From positions 62,001 to 126,000 of the forward strand of contig JAZSAT010000038.1 of NCBI GenBank assembly GCA_045602025.1: DNA of 64,000 bases, written 5' to 3'. Of this stretch, positions 26,566 to 35,697 are shown piece by piece. A program made the translations under genes and the position numbers. Numbering within the stretch: position 1 is the first letter of the stretch; each line of letters starts with the position of its first letter. The stretch is from RGIG5579 sp045602025 (GTDB lineage Bacteria; Bacillota; Clostridia; Oscillospirales; SIG627). The notes under the pieces were generated by a model. That model was not told where the DNA came from. It was given only the letters and a program-made list of their open reading frames with translations, and did no database searches.

Positions 26566-26594
26566 ATTCTACCTTAAATATGGGCTTCTTTCAA
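26566..26594 (-). promoter_or_regulatory. Sigma-A promoter of the downstream giant gene
   Basis: TTGAAA (26594-26589), 17 bp, TAGAAT (26571-26566) on the minus strand. The gene therefore has its own promoter and does not rely on read-through from its upstream paralogue. Confidence 0.75.
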
Positions 26595-26679
26595 CCTCTT
26601 TTTCTTTCCAATCGAAAAAAACAGCAAAAAAGACTATTAATTTCGAAAAAATTTGTGTATTTTAACGAAAAAAGAAACC

Positions 26680-26726
26680 AAACCGAGAGAAACACTTCGT
26701 GAAGAAGTTGTCTCTCTCGGTTTTTA
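26680..26726. terminator. New terminator-like hairpin formed at the left end of the insertion
   Basis: AAACCGAGAGA (26680-26690) pairs with TCTCTCGGTTT (26713-26723), an 11-bp perfect stem followed by T5 on the plus strand. The left arm uses host terminator bases plus element bases. In the minus direction it is followed by TTTGGTTTCTTTTTT, so it can act both ways. Confidence 0.6.
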
Positions 26727-26841
26727 TTCCAACAAAAAAATGACACTTTGCACAAAGATTATGAAAGTGTCATAGTGGGTTACATACTTTGAGAAAGGTA
26801 ATACTTGCCGAAAATGAAGAATATCTTTCTCAGCAGGTAAA

Positions 26842-27018
26842 GTGATTTTGCAAACTAAAAGTTTGCAGTGATATTTTTGCCTTGCGGCAAAAGTGATATG
26901 AAAACCTTGCGGTTTTCGTGATATTATATTCGCCCTAAAAACTGTCCGCAGGACAATACCACTAGCATCAGCTAATATCACTGCGAAGCAATATCACTCG
27001 CCGTCAGGCGAATATAAC
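26842..27018. repeat. Symmetric 4+4 GTGATAT / ATATCAC array with side hairpins
   Basis: Four copies of GTGAT(A/T)T (26842, 26868, 26893, 26918) on the left face four complements ATA(T/C)(C/A)AC on the right (26956, 26975, 26991, 27012). Between copies sit small perfect hairpins. Left side: GCAAACT/AGTTTGC, TTTTGCC/GGCAAAA, GAAAACC/GGTTTTC. Right side: TAGC/GCTA, TGC/GCA, CGCC/GGCG. A TGTCC-GCA-GGACA hairpin lies at the centre. The whole can fold into a tree with a segmented trunk and three arms on each side. Confidence 0.75.
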
Positions 27019-27019
27019 T

Positions 27020-27047
27020 GAGGCACCTTCCTTACGGAGGGTGCCTC
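27020..27047. repeat. 12-bp hairpin at the right end of the insertion
   Basis: GAGGCACCTTCC / GGAGGGTGCCTC with one wobble and a TTAC loop, 3 bp from the right boundary of the element. Confidence 0.8.
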
Positions 27048-27069
27048 GAAGTTTGGTTTCTTTTTTTGT

Positions 27070-30000
27070 TTAGAGTTCAACCTTTCCGCCGATCTCAGCT
27101 TCTCCGCCGGGTGTGGAAGGAGCAATGGGATGTATGGTCGGGTTGATGTAATCGTTTGTCTTCTGAATATAGATCAAAATCTGCTTTGCCAATGCATTGT
27201 CAGGCTCCTTGTTGATGATCATCTGTGCAACCCAATCCACCTGATCGGAAAGCGTAAGGCATCTCTTACCGTTTTCATCCAGAATCTGAATATCGAACCG
27301 GTTCTGCATTTTGGATACGCTGAAGAAAACATCCACCGTAAATTCATATCCGTCGGTACCTAAAACTGCCTCGGAAATATCGCACATTGCCGTTACATCT
27401 TTTCCGTCAAAAATCACCTTCATGCCGTCCACAGCTTCCGCACTCTGCGCTCTTGAGTAAAGACGGAGACCGATGGCATCGCTCATCAGAAGGTTTTTAC
27501 CGGTAAAGCTGAGAAGTGCACCGTCCTCGCCGATCTGACCGGAGGAAGCGGAAACAATATCACGGTAAGCCAGATTGTGCTGTACCGATGCAGGATCCTT
27601 TGCGCATCTGCCAAGATCCGCAATGGCATAGAACATTTGCTTTTCTCTGTATTTTTCGCAGTTTGCCGCACCAAGCTCCGCAAGCTCTACAACCGTATTG
27701 TGGTTTTCTGCACTTTCGTCATAGATCGCTTCGCTTTCAATGGAAAACTCGGTCATAAAGTCGGAAAGTCCGATGCCGCCGAAGGAAAGGACAAGATATT
27801 CCCCTTCCTCAGTCAGGTCTTTGTATTCACCGGAGGCCAGCTCTTTTTCGCCCATGACCACGGTGTAAGAGAAGCTTTCGGAAACATCTGATTTGTTAAA
27901 GTAGAATTTGATTCCTACTCTGGTATCCAAAACAAGTCTTGCCGCTACGGGAGTAGCCAGCTTTTCGGAAGGAGCAACGCCCACTACCGTATGACCGGAA
28001 ACAGATGCCGTACCGGGTGCATCATCGATAACAGAAAGAGTGATCTTTTCGGTAGAATCGGTAAAATAAGTCTGATCCTGCCAGTATTCTACCTGCTCCA
28101 CCGCAACGTTTCCTGCCGTGCCGCCGCTTACGGTAACAGATGCGTTTTTACCCACCTGAATCACACCGCTTCCGGTAAGATTTTCAAGGGTAAAGGTGCC
28201 GTAGAATCTGATGGGAGCCTGTCCCAGCCGGAATTCTAAGGTCGCGGTGGTAACTGCACCGGTATTGCCTCCTTTTGTGATACTGTTGCGGAAAGCACCG
28301 CCGGAGATGGTGGTGTTCACTGCGGATGCACTGCCTGCATTACCGCCGCCGTAGAAATTGGTGAAATCGCCGCCCTGAATCAGGTTTGTAACGGTACCTG
28401 AAACGGCAGAGCTTGCGGTATTACCGCCGCCGTAGAAATCACCGATCACACCGCCGGTCACCGTGTTTGTAACGCTTGCAACCTCTGCTGCTCGGCTACC
28501 GCCGTAGAAGGCTTCAACCTTACCGCCGGAAATAAAGTTTCGGACGAGTGTAGCACCGTAGTTATTTCCCGCGGCGTAAATGTTGATCAGGTCCGCACCG
28601 TCCTCAATATAGTTGGTAACATTTTCTACGGTCGCATTGTTACCGCCGCCTACAACCATACCGCCGGTAATTTTACCTTTGAAGTAATTGGTGATAGAGG
28701 TAACATTCGATGCAGAGGAAGCACAGTAAGTATATTTAAACTCATTCTCTCCGGCAAAGGTATTCTTTACCGTATCTACCGCTTTGTTTTCACAAGATCC
28801 GATAAATCTGGTATTGGAAGCCGTTACATTCGAGATCTCGTTTTCAATACGGAAATCATATGCATCGCCTTCCGCAAAGGAGGCATAAGAGCTACCGCAG
28901 TAGAGATAAGTTGCGCTAAAGGAGGTACCGTCAATGGTGTTTTTGATCTGTCCGCCGATGGTATCCGTTCTGGTAGAGGAGGATGCAGTGCCGCCGTAAT
29001 AAGTACCGATCACACTGCCGCCGGTTATGGTGTTGGTAACAGAGCCTGCAATGGAAGACAGGCGGTTTCCGCCGTAAAAATTCTTTTCAAAGGTAGAATT
29101 TTTGATGGTATTGGTAATGCTTCCGCGCACATAGCCGGATTTGTTTCCACCGTAAACATTTCCTGCAAAACTGCAGTTTTCAATGGTATTTACTACATTG
29201 GTACAAGCATCGCCGTTGGTTCCGAGATAAAAATCCGCAGTCCCGCCAAAGCTTGTATTTCTCAGTGTATTGGTCACGGTCACGGGCTGGTTGTTCATCG
29301 AACCGATGAAAATGCCGCCGATGGTACAATCTTCAATGGTATTATATACGTTTGCCTGATTGCTGCCGCCAAGCTTTACCTCGCCCACAATATTGGCGCC
29401 TTTGATATAGGTGGTGGAATCACCCGTGTATCTGCCCACCGTATTGTTACCCATATTACCGCTGACGTTGCCTAAAATATTGATGTTTTCTTTGCCTGTT
29501 TTCTCAATATGAAGATTTACGTTTCCTACCACAGTGGAATCCCAGGTGGTATTCACCGATCCTGCCACCGTGCCGCCGTTTACGATGATACCAAGATCAC
29601 CGTAGAAATACTCTTCCTTGCCGTCAAGACCGTTGTCTGTGGACTGCACGGTATAGTTGTCACAGCCGATTCTCTGTACGCCGCCTTTTTTCAAATGAAC
29701 GGTAGCGGCACAGGGAGAAGAACCGACCTTTGCCGCAACGTTATATACCTTGGCATTTTCACCGTCAATATAGAAGGTGACCTCAGTATCTACGGGACGA
29801 ATGTCGGGAATATCCTCCAAGCCGCTTTCCATAAATTTGACTTCTTTTGCGGAAGCAGCATCCAATTTAGAATAGGCCTCGTCGGGGTGATAGCCGGAAG
29901 CCGCCACCAAAATGGCTGCTCTGGACTCGGCGGTGGAAGTATCTTCATACACCACGTTATTACCGAAGGTGATGCTCGTTTTTACTTTTTCACCGGCCTT

Positions 30001-31497
30001 CAATTCAGGCCAACCTGCAAATACCGCATCGGTACAGGTATCTGCATAAATATATCCGTTCAATTCTCCGGTGCTGGTGCCGAATGCGCCGATGGGCGCT
30101 ACGGGCGGCTGATACCAGAAAAGACCCGCGCCTTCCGGCAAATTCTCTCTCAGGAAGGCATAGGTTCCTTCCGCACCTGCCATATCCGGCATGATCTTAT
30201 TGATGTTTGCAGGGTAATCGGATTCTTTCAAGCCATAATCGTCAAACTGGGAAGCGCCGGTATAAACAAAGCACGCGTCCCAGGTCTTCAAAGGCATAAT
30301 GTTTTGAAGGGACTGTTTTGCGGTGGTAGTCAGTTTTGCGCCGCTTCCGGTATCTTTCCATACGCGCAGCTGATATTCTTCTGCGGCGGTATTTATTTTC
30401 TCCCACTGCGGATTGATTTTAAGGCTTGAGATATATGGGTTGTAAACGTTCATATCAAGCCCTGCGTGGTAGCCGAGGGAAGCAAGTTCATCTGCAAAAT
30501 AGTAACAAGTAGAAGAACCGGGGAACAAAATGTTAAATTCCCCATCGTTTCCAATGTCGGTAAAGGACGCATTAAAATAGTCCTCACCGTAATAATTTAC
30601 GACAGCGCGGTGTGCAAGTTCGCGAAGCGCCTTGAAGGACATATTGGGATTTACAAGTCCATAGCTGGGTTCCCAATCAATATTAAGGCAACTCATGTGC
30701 GTCACCACTTCAAAAACGATACAAGCGTTCAGGTACTGACCGCCGCCTACATCACCGTCATGGGTCCAGTCACCGTACAGCGTACCCTTGGAAGCCATCG
30801 CGCGAAGAACGTGACCGTATTCTGTGCTGTGGAAGGGTGATGAAGGGTCATTTACAACTTCAGCCCAAGCATCTCCCGCGGGAATCATACCCACGTTGTA
30901 AAGGCTGCAAATTCGATCCGAAACCTCTTTAGAAAGGCGAATGAGTTGCTTTTGAGAAGAAGCATCCGGTACCATAATACGAGAAGAAGTGGTTGCCAGA
31001 TGACATTCCTCAAATTTTACGTTGCCCGAACCTGCATAAAAAGTGACGCCCCAAGTGCCGATGGGCATGGTAAGGTTTACGAAGGTGTAGTCGTTGGCAC
31101 AAGCATACCAGCCGCCTGCGTGGTCAAGGTCGATCAGTGCATCGCGGCTTTTTTTGGTATCAATACCACGGATGGTAATAGGAAGTTTCGTTCCGTCTTC
31201 TCTCCAAATGGTCTTTTGTGCAAAAAGAAGACCGTCCTGCGCCCCTGCGCCCGACTGTGTTCCGGAAAAGCGGATTTCCAGAGCATCGTCCTTTTTCCAC
31301 TGACCGCTTTCTTTGGCAGCGTTTGCAAGGGCGGTGGTAATATCGATAAAATGCTCTTTTCCTTCTTCGGTGTAATCACAAGCAGTATAAATCACCGTAG
31401 CCTCCTTTGCTCCCGCTCCTAAAATAAGGACTCCCAAAACACAAGAAGCCAAAAGGAGAACGGAAAGCAGCAAAGATAATACTTTTATTTTTTTCAT
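27070..31497 (-). CDS. Giant secreted protein with DUF4886-like segment and FYGG repeats (upstream copy)
   Basis: A 1475-residue exported paralogue of 22088-26512 with the same plan: signal peptide (MKKIKVLSLLLSVLLLASC, ending GAGAKE), DUF4886-like segment (FNILFPGSSTCYYFADELAS, TWDACFVYTGASQFDD), a glycine-rich repeat region with EAFYGGSR, GDFYGGGN and TNFYGGGN, and a C-terminal domain beginning LVLDTRVGIKFYFN. The last residues, AEIGGKVEL, match the other copy almost exactly. LASC at residues 16-19 could be a lipobox, so this copy may be a lipoprotein while the other is free. ATG at 31497 follows GGAGG. The two copies are clearly diverged, so the duplication is not recent. Confidence 0.85.
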   Translation of the reverse strand: MKKIKVLSLLLSVLLLASCVLGVLILGAGAKEATVIYTACDYTEEGKEHFIDITTALANAAKESGQWKKDDALEIRFSGTQSGAGAQDGLLFAQKTIWREDGTKLPITIRGIDTKKSRDALIDLDHAGGWYACANDYTFVNLTMPIGTWGVTFYAGSGNVKFEECHLATTSSRIMVPDASSQKQLIRLSKEVSDRICSLYNVGMIPAGDAWAEVVNDPSSPFHSTEYGHVLRAMASKGTLYGDWTHDGDVGGGQYLNACIVFEVVTHMSCLNIDWEPSYGLVNPNMSFKALRELAHRAVVNYYGEDYFNASFTDIGNDGEFNILFPGSSTCYYFADELASLGYHAGLDMNVYNPYISSLKINPQWEKINTAAEEYQLRVWKDTGSGAKLTTTAKQSLQNIMPLKTWDACFVYTGASQFDDYGLKESDYPANINKIMPDMAGAEGTYAFLRENLPEGAGLFWYQPPVAPIGAFGTSTGELNGYIYADTCTDAVFAGWPELKAGEKVKTSITFGNNVVYEDTSTAESRAAILVAASGYHPDEAYSKLDAASAKEVKFMESGLEDIPDIRPVDTEVTFYIDGENAKVYNVAAKVGSSPCAATVHLKKGGVQRIGCDNYTVQSTDNGLDGKEEYFYGDLGIIVNGGTVAGSVNTTWDSTVVGNVNLHIEKTGKENINILGNVSGNMGNNTVGRYTGDSTTYIKGANIVGEVKLGGSNQANVYNTIEDCTIGGIFIGSMNNQPVTVTNTLRNTSFGGTADFYLGTNGDACTNVVNTIENCSFAGNVYGGNKSGYVRGSITNTIKNSTFEKNFYGGNRLSSIAGSVTNTITGGSVIGTYYGGTASSSTRTDTIGGQIKNTIDGTSFSATYLYCGSSYASFAEGDAYDFRIENEISNVTASNTRFIGSCENKAVDTVKNTFAGENEFKYTYCASSASNVTSITNYFKGKITGGMVVGGGNNATVENVTNYIEDGADLINIYAAGNNYGATLVRNFISGGKVEAFYGGSRAAEVASVTNTVTGGVIGDFYGGGNTASSAVSGTVTNLIQGGDFTNFYGGGNAGSASAVNTTISGGAFRNSITKGGNTGAVTTATLEFRLGQAPIRFYGTFTLENLTGSGVIQVGKNASVTVSGGTAGNVAVEQVEYWQDQTYFTDSTEKITLSVIDDAPGTASVSGHTVVGVAPSEKLATPVAARLVLDTRVGIKFYFNKSDVSESFSYTVVMGEKELASGEYKDLTEEGEYLVLSFGGIGLSDFMTEFSIESEAIYDESAENHNTVVELAELGAANCEKYREKQMFYAIADLGRCAKDPASVQHNLAYRDIVSASSGQIGEDGALLSFTGKNLLMSDAIGLRLYSRAQSAEAVDGMKVIFDGKDVTAMCDISEAVLGTDGYEFTVDVFFSVSKMQNRFDIQILDENGKRCLTLSDQVDWVAQMIINKEPDNALAKQILIYIQKTNDYINPTIHPIAPSTPGGEAEIGGKVEL

Positions 31498-31620
31498 GGT
31501 TTTCCTCCACGCTTTATATAAGATCCTACTTTTAATTTAACATAAAACACATCGCTTGTCCATAACAAAACGGCTTTTTTTCACAAATTCACCATCTGTT
31601 TTTTCTATATGGATTGCACA

Positions 31621-31651
31621 AAAAAAGAGAAGCATTCGCTTCTCTTTTTTT
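31621..31651. terminator. Terminator of the aromatic amino acid operon
   Basis: AAAAAAGAGAAGC / GCTTCTCTTTTTT, 13 bp, ATTC loop, with T runs both ways. It lies 3 bp past the stop of the AEC transporter gene. The gap 31498-31653 otherwise holds the promoter region of the giant gene (possible TGGACA and TAAATT on the minus strand). Confidence 0.9.
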
Positions 31652-31653
31652 CT

Positions 31654-32589
31654 TTAAAGAAACATAAACAAGATCGGAATGGTAATGCAGGATAACAGAT
31701 GAGAGATCAATACCATTCCCGCCGCGAGAGAGGTATCCTTGCCGTAAGCCGCAGGGATAACGATGGAACTAAGACTCATAGGCATAGCAAAAGAGCAAAG
31801 GGAGCAAAGGAAGCCCACCCCGCTGTCAAAACGAAAGATCTTTGCCAAAATAAGAAACGCCGCAGGGAAAACGACCAGTCGCAGAAAACAGGCGGCATAA
31901 ATGCTCTTTTCCGAAAAGACTTTCTTCAGATCCACAAAAGCCAAGGTAATACCCGTTAAAAGCATCGCAAAGGGCGCCATACATTTTTCCGCATCGCCGA
32001 TCACATTCATTGTCCACTGAGGAATGTATTTTGAAACGGAGAAAAGACCCAACACCATCCCCAAAAGCATACAGATGAAAATGGGATTTAAAAAGCTCTT
32101 CAGTCTTTGAGAAAAGGTCTTTTTTCCTTCATCTGCAATAAGAAGCTCGGGCATCCCCCATACATATACACCCGCCCAAAGGACCAGGGTAAAGATCACA
32201 TATTCAAAATAGATCTCGGGAAAAAGCACCTTGACCACCGCATAGCCCATAAAGGCAAAATTAGAAAAGGAAAGGCCAAAGGCGTGAACCTTTTGCATAT
32301 ACCCGTCTTTGGAAAGAATTTTTCCGAAGAAAAGAGCAAAGGGAATGGAAAGGAGCATCACCGCAAAGCTGTAAAGAATGGTTTTCCACATGGTGGAAAG
32401 GGTCTGGGGAGTAAATCTTTGCAAAAAGGTGTTCAGTACCATGGCAGGGATCAAAAGATTGTTTTCAAGCTTGGATAAAAGCTTTGCACTGTCCTCTCCC
32501 ACCACCTTGCATTTTGCCAAAATAAAGCCAAGGAGAATGAAGGTAAAAAGATAGGCCATTTGGCTCATAGTTGATAAAAATAGTTCCAT
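31654..32589 (-). CDS. AEC (auxin efflux carrier) family transporter
   Basis: A 311-residue protein with about ten membrane segments arranged as two five-helix halves, typical of AEC/MdcF-like carriers. It shows MAYLFTFILLGFILAKCKVV at the start and the half-repeat AMPMSLSSIVIPAAYGKD near the end. It is the last gene of the phenylalanine/tyrosine operon, 11 bp after the DAHP synthase gene, with the operon terminator directly behind it. Co-transcription suggests movement of an aromatic amino acid or pathway intermediate. AEC proteins usually carry carboxylates, so this is inference. Confidence 0.85.
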   Translation of the reverse strand: MELFLSTMSQMAYLFTFILLGFILAKCKVVGEDSAKLLSKLENNLLIPAMVLNTFLQRFTPQTLSTMWKTILYSFAVMLLSIPFALFFGKILSKDGYMQKVHAFGLSFSNFAFMGYAVVKVLFPEIYFEYVIFTLVLWAGVYVWGMPELLIADEGKKTFSQRLKSFLNPIFICMLLGMVLGLFSVSKYIPQWTMNVIGDAEKCMAPFAMLLTGITLAFVDLKKVFSEKSIYAACFLRLVVFPAAFLILAKIFRFDSGVGFLCSLCSFAMPMSLSSIVIPAAYGKDTSLAAGMVLISHLLSCITIPILFMFL

Positions 32590-32600
32590 AATATCCTCTT

Positions 32601-33626
32601 TTATTCTAAAGTATCTGCAATTTTCAAGATCAGATCATGGGATTTTTCCCAACCGAGGCAGGGGTCGGTAATGGATTTACCGAATACATTTTCCCCGATC
32701 TTCTGGCAGCCGTCTTCCAGATAGCTTTCGATCATCAGTCCCTTGACCATGGTGCGGATGTCCTTGTTGTGATTGCAGCTGTAAACCACATCTTTTGCAA
32801 TACGGATCTGCTCTAAGTACTTCTTTCCGGAATTTGCGTGATTGGTATCAATGATCACGGCGGGGTTTTTCAGGTGAGACTCACTATAAAGGCTCGCAAG
32901 CTCCACCAGGTTTTCATAATGATAATTGGAAACATTCTTCCCCATAAAGTCCACATATCCCCGAAGGATGGCGTGGGCATAAGGGTTGCCGTCACTGTGT
33001 ACCTCCCAGCCACGGTAAAGGAAGGTGTGAGCGCACTGGGCCGCGTGAATGGAATTCATCATTACATGCATATCGCCGCCTGTTGGGTTTTTCATTCCCA
33101 CAGGCACATCCATACCGCTGGAGGTCAGTCTGTGCTGCTGATTCTCTACACTTCTTGCACCGATGGCAATATATGCCAGAAGGTCGGACAAATACCGATG
33201 GTTCTCAGGGTAGAGCATTTCGTCCGCACAGGTAAAGCCGTAATCGGAAAGCGCTTTTCTGTGAAGCTCGCGAATGGCAATAATTCCCTTTAACATATCG
33301 GGACGGGCATTGGGATCGGGCTGATGCAGCATTCCCTTGTACCCCTCTCCCGTGGTACGGGGCTTGTTGGTATAAATGCGGGGAATGATCAAAAGCTTTT
33401 CGCGCGTTTCCTCCTGAGCACGGCAAAGCTTTTCCAGATAAGTAAGCACCGCCTCGGAATTGTCCGCAGAGCAAGGCCCGATGATCAGAACAAACTTGTC
33501 ACTCTCGCCACGGAAAATGCTCTTTAATTCCTCAAGCTTTTCCTCACGAACCTTTTCCCATTCGGGCTTTACGGGAAATTCCGCCTTGATCTCTTTTGGA
33601 ATGGGTAATTTGCGAACAAAATTCAT
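32601..33626 (-). CDS. aroF: 3-Deoxy-7-phosphoheptulonate synthase (class I)
   Basis: Condenses phosphoenolpyruvate and erythrose-4-phosphate, the entry step of the shikimate pathway. The 341 residues carry the class I marks LIIGPCSADN (about residue 50), the PEP/E4P site IPRIYTNKPRTTGEGYKG, GARSVENQQHR, IDTNHANSGKKYLEQ (metal-binding His), and GKSITDPCLGWEKS at the end. It has no fused chorismate mutase or ACT domain, so feedback control, if present, is of the AroFGH type. Oddly this first enzyme is encoded ninth in the operon. ATGA-type overlap with tyrA. Confidence 0.96.
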   Translation of the reverse strand: MNFVRKLPIPKEIKAEFPVKPEWEKVREEKLEELKSIFRGESDKFVLIIGPCSADNSEAVLTYLEKLCRAQEETREKLLIIPRIYTNKPRTTGEGYKGMLHQPDPNARPDMLKGIIAIRELHRKALSDYGFTCADEMLYPENHRYLSDLLAYIAIGARSVENQQHRLTSSGMDVPVGMKNPTGGDMHVMMNSIHAAQCAHTFLYRGWEVHSDGNPYAHAILRGYVDFMGKNVSNYHYENLVELASLYSESHLKNPAVIIDTNHANSGKKYLEQIRIAKDVVYSCNHNKDIRTMVKGLMIESYLEDGCQKIGENVFGKSITDPCLGWEKSHDLILKIADTLE

Positions 33627-34498
33627 TTTTCTTCTCCTTTTTTATCGAACAAGGCACGGCGAGCAGTGGAAAGACGCATCAGGGCCTTCATCTTCTCAGT
33701 GTCTTCCTCTTTGATGGCGTTTTTTAGTGTCTGAAAAGCCCCCTCAAACCGATCCATCTGGGAAAGGAGGGCATCTTTATTCAAAAGAAACAGCTCCGTC
33801 CACATATCCTCCTGGATCCGTGCGATACGGGTCAGATCACGGAAGGAGTCACCGGTATAATCCACAAGACCTCTGTCCTCCCCTGCACACATAAGGGAAA
33901 CGGCAATACAGTGGGTCAGCTGAGACAGAAAGGCGATCATTTCATCGTGCTTTTCGGGGCTGAGAACGGAAACGGTGGCAAAGCCAAGCTCTCTTCCAAG
34001 CTCCTTGCAAAGCTCTACCCCTTCGTGGGTATTTTTATCCGTTGGGACCACAATAAAATTTGCACCGCTGAAAATGGCATCGTCACTGTTTCTGACGCCT
34101 CCCACTTCTCTACCTGCCATGGGATGGGCGGCAATAAATTCCACACCTCGGGGAAGATGCGCCTGTACCTTCTCCACAACGGCACTTTTGACACCGGTTA
34201 CATCGGTCAGATACGCCCCTGCAGGGAATTTCTCACCGTTTTCTTTGATCCAATCCAAAAAAACATGAGGGTAAAGTGCAAATACGGTAATGACCGCTTC
34301 TTTGATAAAATTCTCCTCTACCACCGTAGAACCGTAGTCAATAATGTTCTGTGATAGAGCGTAATCGATAGCATCCTCATTTTTATCAATAGCGTAGACC
34401 GTATAACCCTTTTTCTTCAGGGCCTTTGCATAAGAACCGCCCAAAAGGCCAAGACCTACGATCAAAATTTTCGTATCTGCATTTTTATTCAGTTTCAT
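33623..34498 (-). CDS. tyrA: Prephenate dehydrogenase
   Basis: Oxidatively decarboxylates prephenate to 4-hydroxyphenylpyruvate for tyrosine. The 291 residues start with an NAD(P)-binding motif ILIVGLGLLGGSYAKALKKK, then show YLTDVTGVKSAVVE, FIAAHPMAGREVGG (catalytic His region) and SQLTHCIAVSL. There is no ACT or chorismate mutase domain, so it may not be directly inhibited by tyrosine. Overlaps with aroA upstream and aroF downstream indicate coupled translation. Confidence 0.95.
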   Translation of the reverse strand: MKLNKNADTKILIVGLGLLGGSYAKALKKKGYTVYAIDKNEDAIDYALSQNIIDYGSTVVEENFIKEAVITVFALYPHVFLDWIKENGEKFPAGAYLTDVTGVKSAVVEKVQAHLPRGVEFIAAHPMAGREVGGVRNSDDAIFSGANFIVVPTDKNTHEGVELCKELGRELGFATVSVLSPEKHDEMIAFLSQLTHCIAVSLMCAGEDRGLVDYTGDSFRDLTRIARIQEDMWTELFLLNKDALLSQMDRFEGAFQTLKNAIKEEDTEKMKALMRLSTARRALFDKKGEEK

Positions 34499-35697
34499 TT
34501 TACTTTCACTTCGATTCCTAATTTTTTTATCTCTTCAAAAAAGTCAGGGTAGCTTTTGGATACTGCCTCCACACCTTCGATCTCGCCGCCGAGGCGGCTG
34601 AGAAGAACACTCATAGCCATTACGATACGGTGGTCGTTGTGTCCCGAAATGACCTCCTCGGGAGAAAAAAGCTCCTGTTTGAAAACGGTAATCTTATTTT
34701 CTTCGATCCGAATATCTCCGCCGCATTTTTCAATTTCTTTTTTCATCGCTTCGCCGCGATCGCTTTCTTTGATGCGAAGCCTTGCGGTTCCCGTAAAACG
34801 GGCACCGTGAAAATAGGCAGCAAGGGCGAAAAGGATAGGAGCAAGATCGGGGCAGTCTGTCAGATCAATTTCACAGAACCCCTTCTGCAAAGCATCAAAA
34901 TGCTTTTTATATACCCGATCCCCCTGAAGAGAATCCGCATTTGTTCCCAAAACCGTGACCTTCCCGCCAACTGCGGAAAAAGCATCCAGGAAAGCAGCGT
35001 TGGAATGGTCCCCCTCCACCGTAAAAGTGCGGGAAAGGTATTTTTGTCCGCCGGGGATGAAAAAGCCGTCGTCTCTTCTTTCCGCCTTCACACCGAAAAA
35101 GGCCATCGCAGACAGGGTCATATCAATATACGAGGCACTTTCGGTCTTTCCCGTAATATGGAGAAAGCTGTCCTTTTCCAAAAGAGAAAGAGCAAATAAA
35201 AGGCCCGTAATAAATTGGCTTGAAATATTACCGGGAACCGTATATTCCCCCGGGGTAAGCTTTCCTGAGACAAAAACTTTTCCGTCTCTTCTCTCAAAAA
35301 GAAAGCCCTTCTCCTTTGCCAGATCTTCGTAGACCGAAAGCGGTCTTTCCAAAAGACGCTCGGAACCGGAAAGGACATATTCCTTGCCGGAAAGAAGACA
35401 CAGCGGGATCAGAAAACGGAGTGTACTGCCGCTTTCTCTCGCGCAAAGCTCCTTCCCGAAGGAAGGCTTTCCGCCAAACCCCTTGACCCGTACCGTGTGG
35501 CCCTCACGATAAAATGCGGCACCGAGGGATTCCAAACAATCCATGGTAGCAAGCATATCCTCCGACAGGGCAATGGGGGAAAGAGTGCTTTCTCCCTCTG
35601 CAAGGGCCGCGGCGATCAGAGCTCTGTGGGCCATACTTTTGGAAGGAGGCGCAAATACCGTCCCCTCCGCAAAGGAGGGCGAGAAAAATGCTTTCAT
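34495..35697 (-). CDS. aroA: 5-Enolpyruvylshikimate-3-phosphate synthase
   Basis: Joins shikimate-3-phosphate and PEP. The 400 residues begin with VFAPPSKSMAHRALIAAALA, the S3P-binding lysine region. They also contain ARESGSTLRFLIPLCLL, the segment PGNISSQFITGLLFA, DCPDLAPILFALAAYFHG, RIKESDRGEAMKKEIEKCGG and GHNDHRIVMAMSV. The length is a little below the usual 425-430. SGSTLRF replaces the common N-A-G-T-x-x-R loop (class II synthases), which affects glyphosate response in known enzymes. Overlaps aroQ by ATGA. Confidence 0.95.
   Translation of the reverse strand: MKAFFSPSFAEGTVFAPPSKSMAHRALIAAALAEGESTLSPIALSEDMLATMDCLESLGAAFYREGHTVRVKGFGGKPSFGKELCARESGSTLRFLIPLCLLSGKEYVLSGSERLLERPLSVYEDLAKEKGFLFERRDGKVFVSGKLTPGEYTVPGNISSQFITGLLFALSLLEKDSFLHITGKTESASYIDMTLSAMAFFGVKAERRDDGFFIPGGQKYLSRTFTVEGDHSNAAFLDAFSAVGGKVTVLGTNADSLQGDRVYKKHFDALQKGFCEIDLTDCPDLAPILFALAAYFHGARFTGTARLRIKESDRGEAMKKEIEKCGGDIRIEENKITVFKQELFSPEEVISGHNDHRIVMAMSVLLSRLGGEIEGVEAVSKSYPDFFEEIKKLGIEVKVK

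Larger units (their letters stand above)
26684..27050. mobile_element. Putative non-autonomous mobile element inserted in a terminator loop
   Basis: About 367 bp without a protein-coding frame of note. Comparison with the intact sister terminator at 22048-22082 places it precisely in the tetraloop. It contains, left to right: an 11-bp hairpin at the left end; ATGACACTTT / AAAGTGTCAT (about 26740-26772); a TTGAGAAAG / CTTTCTCAG pairing; a symmetric array of small hairpins separated by GTGATAT; and a 12-bp hairpin at the right end. No terminal inverted repeats or clear target duplication are evident, which would fit IS200/IS605-derived or REP-like elements, but the family is not established. 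The rest of this 557-bp gap holds the promoter of the downstream giant gene. Confidence 0.6.
26669..27066 (-). terminator. Terminator of the upstream giant gene, split by an insertion
   Basis: The right arm GTTTGGTTTC with its T run (27051-27066) and the left arm GAAACCAAAC (26674-26683) are the two halves of the hairpin seen intact at 22048-22082. They are now about 367 bp apart because an element lies in the former CGAG loop. Hairpins brought by the insert may do the terminating now. Confidence 0.8.

Noticed and set aside
26684..27050. CRISPR array, because of spaced GTGATAT repeats
   Set aside because: The repeats are only 7 bp, spacers are hairpins rather than unique sequence, and orientation flips at the centre. 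No cas gene is present.
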